The notes beneath the pieces were generated by a model, which searched no databases, was not told the DNA's origin, and worked only from the letters and a program-made list of their open reading frames with translations. Shown here in pieces: positions 17,331-26,193 of a DNA stretch of 64,000 bases. The DNA is from Paucibacter sp. KBW04. Its GTDB lineage: Bacteria; Pseudomonadota; Gammaproteobacteria; Burkholderiales; Burkholderiaceae_C. A program made the position numbers and the translations under genes. The stretch spans positions 182,009 through 246,008 of the forward strand of contig NZ_QAJN01000012.1 of the NCBI RefSeq assembly GCF_003852425.1. Direction: 5' to 3'. Positions within the stretch are counted from its first letter, which is position 1. Each line of letters starts with the position of its first letter.

Positions 17331-17948
17331 TCAGCTTGCGGCGTCTTCGCCGATGAGGAGGCGCGCGTCGCCTGCATAGCGATGCGGCGGGATCTCGAGG
17401 TTGGTCGGCGCCGGTTTGTTCTTGAACACGCGGCCCGCGCCGTCGAAGGTCGAGCCGTGGCAGGGGCAGAAAAAGCCCCCCGGCCAATCCGCCGGCAGGC
17501 TCGGGTTGTTGCCGTCCTTGGGTGCCTTGCTTGGCGAGCAGCCGAGGTGGGTGCAGATGCCGATGGCGACGAACACCTCCGGCTTGATGGCGCGCGCCGG
17601 GTTCTTCGCGTAGGCGGGCTGCTGGTCTTTCAGCGACTGCGGGTCGACGAGTTGATCGTCGTGGCCTTGCAGCGAAGCCAGCATCTCCGCTGTGCGGCGC
17701 AGCACCCAGACGGGCTTGCCACGCCACTCGACCGTCTTCATGCCGCCGGGCGGGAGGTCGGAAATGTCCACCTCGACCGGGCCGCCGGCCGCCTTGGCGC
17801 GCTCGCTAGGCGCGAAGGTCGATACGAAGGGGATGGCTGTGGCGACGGCGGCCACGCCGCTGGCAGCGGCCGTCGTCATCAGCCAAAAGCGGCGCTCGGG
17901 ATCGCCTGGCTGGGCCGGGCAGTTGGGGTTCGGGAGGGTGTGGTCCAT
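17331..17948 (-). CDS. Rieske iron-sulfur protein (bc1 type) inside the cyd operon
   Basis: A 205-residue protein that looks like the Rieske subunit of cytochrome bc1. A twin-arginine-like RRFWLMTTAAA segment (19-29) starts a membrane anchor, followed by the soluble 2Fe-2S domain. The cluster ligands are C132-T-H134-L-G-C137 and C161-P-C163-H164-G-S, with both disulfide cysteines present. The length matches bc1 Rieske proteins. No cytochrome b or c1 gene accompanies it. It sits between cydB and cydX, so it is produced with the quinol oxidase. Whether it serves a bc1 complex encoded elsewhere or a bd-linked role is unknown. Confidence 0.88.
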   Translation of the reverse strand: MDHTLPNPNCPAQPGDPERRFWLMTTAAASGVAAVATAIPFVSTFAPSERAKAAGGPVEVDISDLPPGGMKTVEWRGKPVWVLRRTAEMLASLQGHDDQLVDPQSLKDQQPAYAKNPARAIKPEVFVAIGICTHLGCSPSKAPKDGNNPSLPADWPGGFFCPCHGSTFDGAGRVFKNKPAPTNLEIPPHRYAGDARLLIGEDAAS

Positions 17949-17981
17949 GGTCGGCTCCTTGCAGTTGTAGGTCGATGCGGG

Positions 17982-19124
17982 TCAATAGGCCGTGTGTTCG
18001 TTGGCGCGGATGTGCGCCAGAGTGACCTTGCCGCGCATCACCCGATACGCCCAGGCGGTGTAGAAAATGATCAGCGGCATGAAGATCACGGTCGCCCAGA
18101 ACATCAGGCCCAGCGTCAGGTGGCTGGAGGCGCTGTCCCACACCGTCAGGCTGGCGTTCAACATCGTTGACGACGGCATCACAAAGGGGAACATCGCCGC
18201 CCCCGCCGTGCCGATGACGCCGACGATCGCCAGCGACGAGGCCACAAATGCCGTGAGGGTTCGGCGAACGATCGCTAAGCCAGCGGCCAGCAGCGCGCCT
18301 GCAACGCCCAGCACAGGCAGCAGCCACAGCAGGGGTTGCTTGGCGTAGTTCATCCACCAGGCCTCGGCGCTGCGCGCCACGCTCTTGCTCAGCGGGTCGG
18401 GCAGCGCGGCGGGGTCGATCGATGAGGTGATCACATAGCCCTCGATGCCGCCCAGCCGCAGCCAGACCCCCGCGCCAAGGAAGGCAAGCACCATCAGCAA
18501 GGCCGCACTCACCGCGCCACGCACCGCGCGCTGCTGGATCGCGCCCTCGGTCCGGTGGGCCAGGTACATGCCGCCTTGCATCGTGATCATTGCGCTGCTC
18601 ACCACGCCGACCAGCAGCGCGAAGGGGTTGAGCAACTGCCAGAAGGTGCCGGTGTAGGTGGACACCATATAGTCATCGAAGCCGAAGGGCACTCCTTGAA
18701 ACAGATTGCCAAAGGCCACACCAAAGATCAGCGGCGGCAGCGCGCCACCGATGAACAGACCCCAGTCCCAGATGCTGCGCCAAGTGGCGTTGTGGATCTT
18801 GCTGCGATAGTCGAAGCCCACCGGTCGAAAGAACAAGGCCCAAAGCACCGCGAGCATGGCCCAGTAGAAGCCGCTGAAGGCGGTGGCATAGACCAGCGGC
18901 CAGGCCGCGAAGATGGCGCCGCCGCCGGTGATGAACCAGACCTGGTTGCCGTCCCAATGCGGGCCGACGGTGTTGATGACCACGCGGCGCTCCTCATCGC
19001 CCTTGCCAACGAAGGGCAATAGCGTGCCCACGCCCATGTCATGGCCGTCCATGATGGCGAAGCCCACGAGCAGCACGCCCACGAGTAGCCACCAGATCAC
19101 TTTGAGGCTTGGGTAATCGATCAT
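17982..19124 (-). CDS. cydB: Cytochrome bd ubiquinol oxidase subunit II
   Basis: A 380-residue integral membrane protein with about eight to nine helices. The start MIDYPSLKVIWWLLVGVLLVGFA and MDGHDMGVGTLLPF (25-38) are classic CydB features, as is WDGNQVWFITGGGAIFAAWP (57-76). CydB pairs with CydA to form the quinol oxidase and contributes no haem ligands of its own. Length is normal (379 in E. coli). It lies 10 bases after cydA with no terminator between them. The oxidase works at low oxygen and is resistant to sulfide, nitric oxide and cyanide in other bacteria. Confidence 0.97.
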   Translation of the reverse strand: MIDYPSLKVIWWLLVGVLLVGFAIMDGHDMGVGTLLPFVGKGDEERRVVINTVGPHWDGNQVWFITGGGAIFAAWPLVYATAFSGFYWAMLAVLWALFFRPVGFDYRSKIHNATWRSIWDWGLFIGGALPPLIFGVAFGNLFQGVPFGFDDYMVSTYTGTFWQLLNPFALLVGVVSSAMITMQGGMYLAHRTEGAIQQRAVRGAVSAALLMVLAFLGAGVWLRLGGIEGYVITSSIDPAALPDPLSKSVARSAEAWWMNYAKQPLLWLLPVLGVAGALLAAGLAIVRRTLTAFVASSLAIVGVIGTAGAAMFPFVMPSSTMLNASLTVWDSASSHLTLGLMFWATVIFMPLIIFYTAWAYRVMRGKVTLAHIRANEHTAY

Positions 19125-19134
19125 GGCGAATTCC

Positions 19135-20709
19135 TTAGGCGTGGGCCGGTGTGGCGGGGTGGGCAGCTTCTTGCTGGTAGCGCCCGGTGCCCAGGCTGCC
19201 AGGTCCTTGCTTGGCGAACTTCTGCATCAGGTAGATCTCCACGATCAGCAGAACGGTGTAGAAGCCGATGAAGCCTGCCAGCGAGCCGTACAGGCTGCTC
19301 ACCGTGAGCGTCGAGACGCTCAGGTGAGTGGGAAGAACGCCGTAGATGGTCCAGGGCTGGCGGCCGTATTCGGCGACCACCCAGCCCAACTCGCAGGCAA
19401 TCCAGGGTGCTGGCAGCATCCACAAGGCCCACTTCAAAAGCCAGGGCTTGGGTGTGCAGCCTCTCTTGAGCGTGCCCCAGAACGCCAGGGCGAACAGCAG
19501 CAGCATCGCGAAGCCGAGGCCAACCATGATGCGGAAGCTCCAGAACATGGGCGTCACGCGGGGCACGGTGTCGTTCACCGCTTTGCTGATGATCGCGGGC
19601 GTGGCCTGGCGCACATCGACCACGTATTTCTTGAGCAGCAGGCCGAAGCCGAGGTCGGCCTTGTAGCGCTCAAAAGCCTCTTTGGCCACGGGGTCATCGC
19701 GGTGCTTGCGCAGTACCTCCAGCGCTGTCACAGCGAGGATGCCGCGTGCTATGCGTTGCCGGTTCTTGGCCTTGATCTCGCGGATGCCGGGGATTTCCTT
19801 GCTGACCGAGCGCGTGCCGATCAAACCCATCAGCCAGGGCAGCTCGATTTCCCAGTCGTTCTTGGCTTCGGCTTCGTTGATACCGGCGATCAGCTTCAAG
19901 CCCGCAGGCGCAGGTTCGGTCTCCCACATCGCCTCCAGGGCGGCCATCTTGGTCTGCTGGGCTTCGCCCACCATATAGCCAGACTCGTCGCCGAGCACGA
20001 TCACGCTCAGCGTCGACGCGAGGCCAAATGCCGCCGCCACGCGAAAGCTGCGTTTGGCGAACTCCACGTCCCGACCCTTGAGCAAGTACCAACTCGAGAT
20101 CGACAACACAAACATCGCACCGGTCACGTAGCCGGCAGAGACGGTATGCACGAACTTGGCTTGTGCGTCGGGGTTGAAGACCACGGCCCAGAAGTCGGTC
20201 ATCTCCATGCGCATGGTTTGGTAGCTGAACTCGGCCCCGACCGGGTTTTGCATCCAGCCATTGGCGATGAGGATCCACAAGGCACTGAGATTGGTGCCGA
20301 TGGCCATCAGCAGGGTCACCATCAGGTGCTGGGTCTTGCTCAGCCGATCCCAGCCGAAGAAGAACAGGCCGATGAAGGTGGATTCGAGGAAGAAGGCCAT
20401 CAGCCCTTCGATGGCCAATGGTGCGCCGAAGATGTCGCCTACGTAATGAGAGTAGTAGGCCCAGTTGGTGCCGAACTGAAACTCGAGCGTGATGCCGGTC
20501 GTGACACCCAACGCGAAGTTGATGCCGAACAATTTGCCCCAGAAACGCGTCATGTCCTTCCAGACCACCTTGCCGGTCATGACGTAGACGCTTTCCATGA
20601 TCACCAGCAGCCAGACCATGCCGAGGGTCAGTGGCACGAACAGGAAGTGGTACATCGCGGTGGCGGCGAACTGCAGTCGCGAGAGGTCGACAAGCTGTTC
20701 CGAAATCAC
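19135..20709 (-). CDS. cydA: Cytochrome bd ubiquinol oxidase subunit I
   Basis: A 524-residue haem-bearing subunit. Visible features are H21 in AMYHFLFVPLTLG (a haem b595/d ligand), FVHTVSAGY with the b558 histidine, the quinol-binding loop starting GDESGYMVGEAQQTKMAALE, and GWVVAEYGRQPW. The quinol loop is long, as in E. coli-type (L-form) enzymes. The start is a GTG: AGGAGA lies six bases upstream and the coding sequence then begins ISEQLVDLSRLQFA like other CydA proteins. The longer frame from an upstream ATG runs through cydP and is rejected. The cydP stop overlaps this GTG. Confidence 0.97.
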   Translation of the reverse strand: MISEQLVDLSRLQFAATAMYHFLFVPLTLGMVWLLVIMESVYVMTGKVVWKDMTRFWGKLFGINFALGVTTGITLEFQFGTNWAYYSHYVGDIFGAPLAIEGLMAFFLESTFIGLFFFGWDRLSKTQHLMVTLLMAIGTNLSALWILIANGWMQNPVGAEFSYQTMRMEMTDFWAVVFNPDAQAKFVHTVSAGYVTGAMFVLSISSWYLLKGRDVEFAKRSFRVAAAFGLASTLSVIVLGDESGYMVGEAQQTKMAALEAMWETEPAPAGLKLIAGINEAEAKNDWEIELPWLMGLIGTRSVSKEIPGIREIKAKNRQRIARGILAVTALEVLRKHRDDPVAKEAFERYKADLGFGLLLKKYVVDVRQATPAIISKAVNDTVPRVTPMFWSFRIMVGLGFAMLLLFALAFWGTLKRGCTPKPWLLKWALWMLPAPWIACELGWVVAEYGRQPWTIYGVLPTHLSVSTLTVSSLYGSLAGFIGFYTVLLIVEIYLMQKFAKQGPGSLGTGRYQQEAAHPATPAHA

Positions 20710-20882
20710 TGCGGGTCTCCTTGGTGGGACATTTCGACGCCGATGTGTTCGGCCGTCTGTTCGGCATTGGTGCTCACGCGGGCATCGCGTACAAAAAACC
20801 ACCACAGCGCACACAACACTGCGAGCTTCAGAGCAATAGCAATGGCGAGGTGGCGCACGAGGCGGCGATCATCTGACTTCAT
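20706..20882 (-). CDS. cydP: CydP-like small cytochrome oxidase subunit
   Basis: A 58-residue protein: a basic start (MKSDDRRLVRH), one membrane helix LAIAIALKLAVLCALWWFFV (12-31) and a polar tail. This matches the small CydP proteins encoded just ahead of cydA in many beta- and gammaproteobacteria. Its stop overlaps the cydA GTG. There is no ribosome binding site before the ATG. The predicted sigma-54 start of transcription is only two or three bases upstream, so the message may be leaderless or the true start may lie further in. It opens the cyd operon. Confidence 0.75.
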   Translation of the reverse strand: MKSDDRRLVRHLAIAIALKLAVLCALWWFFVRDARVSTNAEQTAEHIGVEMSHQGDPQ

Positions 20883-20885
20883 GGG

Positions 20886-20899
20886 TTGATAGCTATCAA
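20886..20899. promoter_or_regulatory. FNR/ANR-type palindrome overlapping the sigma-54 -12 element
   Basis: TTGATAGCTATCAA is a perfect match to the FNR consensus TTGAT-N4-ATCAA. Its first half is the -12 region of the sigma-54 promoter and its second half touches the cydP start. Binding here would block sigma-54 polymerase rather than activate it from the usual -41 position. It may be a real oxygen-responsive operator or a coincidence. Confidence 0.4.
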
Positions 20900-20910
20900 G
20901 ATCCGTGCCA
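20895..20910 (-). promoter_or_regulatory. Sigma-54 promoter of the cyd operon
   Basis: On the minus strand the sequence reads TGGCACGGATCTTGAT, a -24/-12 element that matches the sigma-54 consensus (TGGCACrnnnnTTGCw) at every fixed base except A for C after TTG. The same deviation occurs in the two sibling promoters of this region. Predicted transcription start is about 20884, directly before the cydP ATG. Confidence 0.75.
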
Positions 20911-20993
20911 TGCCTTGTCTCCTCTGAAAGTCTTTTGTGAACAATGACTTAGAGTGTTGGGCGTGGCATTGCTGCGCTTGAAGTTTCTTGAAA

Positions 20994-21011
20994 CTGCCAT
21001 TTGTGGCAGTC
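20994..21011. promoter_or_regulatory. Candidate FisR enhancer site upstream of cyd operon
   Basis: ACTGCCATTTGTGGCAGT is a perfect inverted repeat with 7-base arms. It is centred about 118 bases upstream of the predicted cyd transcription start. Related TGGCAGT/ACTGCCA repeats occur at about the same distance from the two other sigma-54 promoters of this region. Confidence 0.65.
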
Positions 21012-21130
21012 GGCTGCCTTCGTTGGCATGCGGTCCGCCATGCCCTGCCGCGTTGTTCTGCGCGGCTGTCGAGAGATTCTGGACATGGCATGTTTGTGCT
21101 TGCTGGTCGACGGGACGGCCATCGAATGCA

Positions 21131-22024
21131 TCAGTCCAGACTCAGGGGAACTTTCATATACCTCTGCCCATCACTCAGCGGCTCCGGCAGCCGACCGGCG
21201 AAGAGATTGAGTTGCAGGGCGGCCTGCATTTGCCGGGGCGGGGCCAAGGTGGCGTCGCGTTGCTGGCGCAGGGCCACATAGGCGTCTTCGCTGATGCCGT
21301 CGCGCACCTGCAGATTGCATTGCCTTTGCTCTTCCACCGTCGTCATCCAGGCGGCATCTCGCTCCTGCGGCGGGTAGTCGTGGCAGAAGTAGAGGGGCGT
21401 TTGCGGCGGCAGGCTGAGCAGGCGGTTGATGCTGCGGTAGAGCTGGCGCGCATCGCCGCCAGGGAAGTCGCAGCGACCGGTGCCGAGGTCGGGGGCGAGC
21501 AAGGTGTCGCCCACAAAGGCGGCGCTGTGTCTGCCCTCCTGCAGCACGAGCCAGCTGAGGCAGGCCGGCGTGTGGCCGGGGGTGTGCCAGGCTTGGACTT
21601 GCAGCTCACCGAAGTTCAGCTGTTCACCGTCGGCCATCAGAAGGTCAAAGGGCTGCATGCTGAGGGGCGGCAGTTTGTAGAGCCTGCGCAAACTTTTTTG
21701 CACCGCCGGGACGGCGGCTGACACGGCGATGCGGGCGCCGGTCAGGCTTCGGAGGTAGTCGGCCGCGCTGATGTGGTCCGCATGCAAATGCGTTTCCAGA
21801 ATGGCGCTGAGCCGCAGCTCGCGGGCCTGCAGGCGCTGCAGGATGCGATCGGCCTGCTGGGTGTCGATGCGACCGGTGCTGGCTTCGAGCGCCAGTACCG
21901 GGTCGATGAGCATGGCTTGGCGGCTGGGTGAGTCAATCAATAAATGGCTGAAGGTGGCGCTCGCGGGGTCGAAGTAGCTCTCGACTTCGAGTCCACCCAC
22001 ATGGCTGAGAAAGGGGGCGGGCAT
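21131..22024 (-). CDS. pdo: Persulfide dioxygenase-like MBL-fold protein
   Basis: A 297-residue metallo-beta-lactamase-fold protein of the ETHE1/persulfide dioxygenase group. Metal-site motifs are THLHADH (78-84), WHTPGHTP (146-153) and VGDTLL (171-176). The following GRCDFPGGDARQLYRSI stretch is typical of bacterial persulfide dioxygenases rather than of glyoxalase II. These non-haem iron enzymes oxidise glutathione persulfide to sulfite. The ATG follows GGAGAA five bases away; the earlier in-frame extension runs across the promoter and is rejected. The gene is divergent from the FisR-type activator and has its own sigma-54 promoter, the arrangement known for pdo/sqr and fisR in Cupriavidus. 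Confidence 0.82.
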   Translation of the reverse strand: MPAPFLSHVGGLEVESYFDPASATFSHLLIDSPSRQAMLIDPVLALEASTGRIDTQQADRILQRLQARELRLSAILETHLHADHISAADYLRSLTGARIAVSAAVPAVQKSLRRLYKLPPLSMQPFDLLMADGEQLNFGELQVQAWHTPGHTPACLSWLVLQEGRHSAAFVGDTLLAPDLGTGRCDFPGGDARQLYRSINRLLSLPPQTPLYFCHDYPPQERDAAWMTTVEEQRQCNLQVRDGISEDAYVALRQQRDATLAPPRQMQAALQLNLFAGRLPEPLSDGQRYMKVPLSLD

Positions 22025-22055
22025 GGCAGTTCTCCGTGCTGGATGCCACCCCGTA

Positions 22056-22071
22056 CTCAAGTTCAGTGCCA
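22056..22071 (-). promoter_or_regulatory. Sigma-54 promoter of the persulfide dioxygenase gene
   Basis: The minus strand reads TGGCACTGAACTTGAG: -24 GG and -12 GA with correct spacing, the same TGGCAC-N5-TTGA form as the cyd and ccoG promoters. Predicted start is near 22046, leaving a leader of about 22 bases that contains the ribosome binding site. Confidence 0.75.
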
Positions 22072-22135
22072 CGCTCTGACCCTGGGTCGCCTGCATCAGC
22101 CGGCCTTGTTCAAGCGCTGCCAGCGCTGACAGATA

Positions 22136-22163
22136 TGGCAGTTCAGGCAGACAATGTCTGCCA
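22136..22163. promoter_or_regulatory. Candidate FisR enhancer site between pdo and fisR
   Basis: A TGGCAGT half site (22136-22142) is followed by the perfect palindrome GGCAGACAATGTCTGCC (22146-22162), ending in TCTGCCA. The palindrome centre is about 108 bases upstream of the predicted pdo start and 20-36 bases before the fisR ATG, so the activator could also limit its own synthesis. Confidence 0.65.
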
Positions 22164-22181
22164 AAGTCTACGCCGTCCGCC

Positions 22182-23522
<1,341 letters not shown>

Positions 23523-23545
23523 GCCCATGAACTCTTGAGCCTGTT

Positions 23546-23597
23546 TGGCAGTCGCTGACTGCCAGCGTACTGCCAATTTGGCGGTATTGACCGCCAA
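23546..23597. promoter_or_regulatory. Cluster of candidate FisR enhancer sites upstream of ccoG
   Basis: Three related elements lie in 52 bases. TGGCAGTCGCTGACTGCCA (23546-23564) is a perfect inverted repeat, ACTGCCA (23569-23575) is a half site, and TTGGCGGTATTGACCGCCAA (23578-23597) is a second perfect inverted repeat. They are centred about 117 and 84 bases upstream of the predicted ccoG transcription start. Confidence 0.65.
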
Positions 23598-23645
23598 GCT
23601 GGGTTTGGAAGCTGCTGAAACCGCGCGGGCAGGGCCTCGGGGCCC

Positions 23646-23661
23646 TGGCACGAAACTTGAT
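23646..23661 (+). promoter_or_regulatory. Sigma-54 promoter of ccoG
   Basis: TGGCACGAAACTTGAT fits the -24/-12 consensus with the same single deviation (TTGA for TTGC) as the cyd and pdo promoters. Predicted start is near 23672, about 53 bases before the ATG. Confidence 0.75.
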
Positions 23662-23724
23662 TCAGTCGAGTCATCAGTAGGCCTTCAGGCCTGCGCCAAA
23701 CCAATCGCTTTGCCAAAGACCCTC

Positions 23725-25170
23725 ATGGAAAACTCAGCCACCGCGCCCCAGGCCCCAAAGCCTTCTGACGACTCCGCCGAGTACAAAAAGATCTGGCTCT
23801 ACCAAGCGCAGTCCAAGCTCTACCCGCGCTCGGTCAGCGGCCTGTTCAGCCGCTGGCGCTGGGGCATGGTGGCCCTGACCCAGCTGCTGTTCTACGGCCT
23901 GCCCTGGCTGGACTGGGGCAGCCGCCAGGCGGTGCTGTTTGAGCTGAGTTCGCGGCGTTTTTACATCTTTGGCCTGGTGCTCTACCCGCAGGACTTCATC
24001 TACCTGACGGCGATGCTGATGCTGTCAGCCTATGCGCTCTTTTTGTTCACCGCTGTGGCCGGGCGGCTGTGGTGCGGCTATACCTGCCCGCAGACGGTGT
24101 ATTCCGAAATCTTTATGTGGATAGAGCGCAAGTTCGAGGGCGACCGCGCCGCCCGCATGAAGCGGGACCAGGGCCCCTGGACGCTGGAGAAGCTCGGGCG
24201 CAAGGCCGGCAAGCAAGCCGCCTGGATCGCCGTGGGCTTGTGGACCGGCTTTAGCTTTGTGGGCTACTTCACGCCCATACGCCAGCTGGCCGGCTCGGTG
24301 CTGAGCCTGGGCACCGGCCCCTGGGAAACATTCTGGGTGCTGTTCTACGGCTTCGCCACCTACGGCAATGCGGGCTATATGCGGGAGCAGGTCTGCAAAT
24401 ACATGTGCCCCTATGCGCGCTTCCAGAGCGCCATGTTTGACAAAGACACCTTGATCATCAGCTACGACACCGAGCGCGGTGAGCCGCGTGGCGCGCGCGG
24501 CAAGAAGGTCGATGCCAAGGCCGCTGGCTTGGGCTCTTGCATCGACTGCGGGCTGTGCGTGCAGGTCTGCCCCACGGGCATCGACATCCGCAAAGGCTTG
24601 CAGTACGAGTGCATAGGTTGTGCCGCTTGCGTGGATGTCTGCGACGGGGTGATGGACAAGATGGGCTATGCCAAGGGTCTGGTGCGTTATGACACGCAGC
24701 ACGGTCTACAAAACCACTGGAGCCGCAGCCAGGTCTTGCGCCGCATGTTCAGGCCCCGGGTGTTGGTCTACACCGCCATCCTGTTCATCATCAGCGGCGC
24801 CTTGCTGGGCAGCTTGTTGACCCGCACGCCCTTCCGGGTCGATGTGGTGCGAGACCGCGCCTCGCTGGCGCGCCAGGTGGAAGACGGCTTTATCGAGAAC
24901 GTCTACCGCCTGCAAGTCATGAACGGAACCGAGCAGCCGCAGAGTTATGTGCTCAGCGCCGAAGGCCTGGACGGCCTGCGCTGGACCGGCCCGGACCGCA
25001 TGACTTTGGGCCCGGCCGAGGCGCGCTGGATGACGGTGTCCCTGCGCATCCCGCCCGAGTCCGCCCTGGCGGCCGGTACCGGCGCCAAGCCCATCTTGAT
25101 CAAGGCCCAGATGGAGAAGTCGGACAAGCAGCGGGTGGAGAAGTCGACCTTTGTGGTGATCAAGCCTTGA
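23725..25170 (+). CDS. ccoG: CcoG, cytochrome c oxidase accessory protein
   Basis: A 481-residue membrane iron-sulfur protein. It has membrane helices in the first 270 residues with CGYTCPQTVYSEIFMWIE and CKYMCPYARFQSAMFD. Two 4Fe-4S motifs follow (CIDCGLCVQVCP and CIGCAACVDVCD), then a further helix and an Ig-like C-terminal domain. CcoG (RdxA/FixG) reduces copper for assembly of cbb3 oxidase in other bacteria. The start MENSATAPQ was chosen because the upstream in-frame ORF crosses the sigma-54 promoter. No cbb3 structural genes are nearby; instead the gene follows fisR, which suggests sulfur-responsive expression. Confidence 0.92.
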   Translation: MENSATAPQAPKPSDDSAEYKKIWLYQAQSKLYPRSVSGLFSRWRWGMVALTQLLFYGLPWLDWGSRQAVLFELSSRRFYIFGLVLYPQDFIYLTAMLMLSAYALFLFTAVAGRLWCGYTCPQTVYSEIFMWIERKFEGDRAARMKRDQGPWTLEKLGRKAGKQAAWIAVGLWTGFSFVGYFTPIRQLAGSVLSLGTGPWETFWVLFYGFATYGNAGYMREQVCKYMCPYARFQSAMFDKDTLIISYDTERGEPRGARGKKVDAKAAGLGSCIDCGLCVQVCPTGIDIRKGLQYECIGCAACVDVCDGVMDKMGYAKGLVRYDTQHGLQNHWSRSQVLRRMFRPRVLVYTAILFIISGALLGSLLTRTPFRVDVVRDRASLARQVEDGFIENVYRLQVMNGTEQPQSYVLSAEGLDGLRWTGPDRMTLGPAEARWMTVSLRIPPESALAAGTGAKPILIKAQMEKSDKQRVEKSTFVVIKP

Positions 25171-25266
25171 CCGGGCTGTGGTTTGCAGGGTCGAGGGCGG
25201 GCTGAATCACCCTACACTGCGGCTCGCGAGAAGGCATCAGCCTTTTCAATCTATGCCCCAGACAAC

Positions 25267-25617
25267 ATGACCGTAGATTTCAATCCCGCAAGCTTCGCCC
25301 AACGCCAGCTCGATGCCTACAACGCCCGCGATATCGAGGCCTTTGTGCGTGAGTACACCGATGATGTCGTGGCCTATCGCCTGCCCGGCACCGAGCCGGT
25401 CTTGCAAGGCAAGCCAGCCTTTGCCGCGCATTACGTCAGCAAGCGTTTCAATCTGCCGGGTCTGCATGCGGAGCTGGTGAACCGCATGGTGATTGGCAAC
25501 AAGGTCATCGACCATGAACGCGTCACCGGCGTGGAAGGCGAGCCGATGGAAGTGGCCGCGATCTATGAGGTGACGCCGGCGGGCGTCTCCAAGGTCTGGT
25601 TTCTGAGCGGCAAGTAG
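25267..25617 (+). CDS. NTF2-like (SnoaL/steroid isomerase fold) protein
   Basis: A 116-residue cytosolic protein with the NTF2-like cone fold: an initial helix AQRQLDAYNARDIEAFVREYTDDVVAYRLP, then strands VIDHERVTGVEGEPMEVAAIYEV. Family members are isomerases, dehydratases or binding proteins; catalytic residues vary and none can be named here. The ATG opening MTVDFNPAS gives the normal length; the 28 extra residues of the longer frame are not conserved-looking. It stands alone between ccoG and a Nudix gene, probably with its own promoter. Confidence 0.75.
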   Translation: MTVDFNPASFAQRQLDAYNARDIEAFVREYTDDVVAYRLPGTEPVLQGKPAFAAHYVSKRFNLPGLHAELVNRMVIGNKVIDHERVTGVEGEPMEVAAIYEVTPAGVSKVWFLSGK

Positions 25618-25680
25618 TTCAGCAGAGAGCTTCCTTGATCCGGGCGCTCAGCTCAGGCGTAATTTGGAGGGACGAAGAGA

Positions 25681-26148
25681 GTGCAAACGATCAAACATCG
25701 CATCGCGGCAGGCGTCATCGTCGAGCATGAGGGCCGGATCCTTTTGGTGCGGCATCAAAAGCCGGGCGCCTACGATTTTTGGGTGGCGCCGGGTGGCGGG
25801 GCCGAAGACGGTGAGGACCTGCTGGCGACCGTGAGGCGCGAAGCCTTGGAGGAGACCGGGCTGCAGATTGAGCCCACTCAGCTGGTCTATGTGGAGGAGT
25901 TCTGCCAGCCCCAGCAGCGCGAATGCAAGATGTGGTTTCTGGGTCGCTATGTGGGCGGTCAGATTTCTACCCAGCAGGTCGAGGCGACGCGGGAACACAT
26001 CGTCGAGGCCGCCTGGCTGCATCGCGATGAGTTGGCCGGTAAGACGGTCTTCCCACCCGTCCTGCATACGCAGTACTGGGAAGACAAGAAGCGAGGCTTT
26101 GATTCCTCGCCCCGCTATCTAGGCCTGCGAGTGATGGAATTTTTCTGA
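25681..26148 (+). CDS. Nudix hydrolase
   Basis: A 155-residue enzyme with a complete Nudix box: GGAEDGEDLLATVRREALEE followed by TGL (residues about 40-62), matching Gx5Ex7REUxEExGU. It hydrolyses a nucleoside diphosphate linked to some other group; the substrate cannot be read from the sequence. The start is a GTG preceded by GGAGGGACGAAGAGA, and the protein then begins MQTIKHRIAAGVIVEHEGRI, a good first strand. It may be cotranscribed with the NTF2-like gene 63 bases upstream. Confidence 0.85.
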   Translation: MQTIKHRIAAGVIVEHEGRILLVRHQKPGAYDFWVAPGGGAEDGEDLLATVRREALEETGLQIEPTQLVYVEEFCQPQQRECKMWFLGRYVGGQISTQQVEATREHIVEAAWLHRDELAGKTVFPPVLHTQYWEDKKRGFDSSPRYLGLRVMEFF

Positions 26149-26193
26149 GTGGACGGAGCGTCAGGGCTTGCTTGCAAGCCCTGGGCTCAACAC

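Noticed and set aside
19123-20889. 588-residue open frame antisense to cydA
   Set aside because: cydA has all family motifs. The opposite frame is rich in His, Gln and Arg as expected from reverse-complement reading and has no domain.
20886-20899. The FNR palindrome as the main activator site of the cyd operon
   Set aside because: Activation from -41 would place the transcript start inside cydP. The same bases form the -12 part of a sigma-54 promoter that has two sibling promoters nearby, so activation by FNR is less likely. The site is kept only as a possible operator.
25622-25640. GCAGAGAGCTTCCTTGA as a half copy of MITE-like element 1
   Set aside because: Similarity covers about 12 bases with an insertion and there is no second end.
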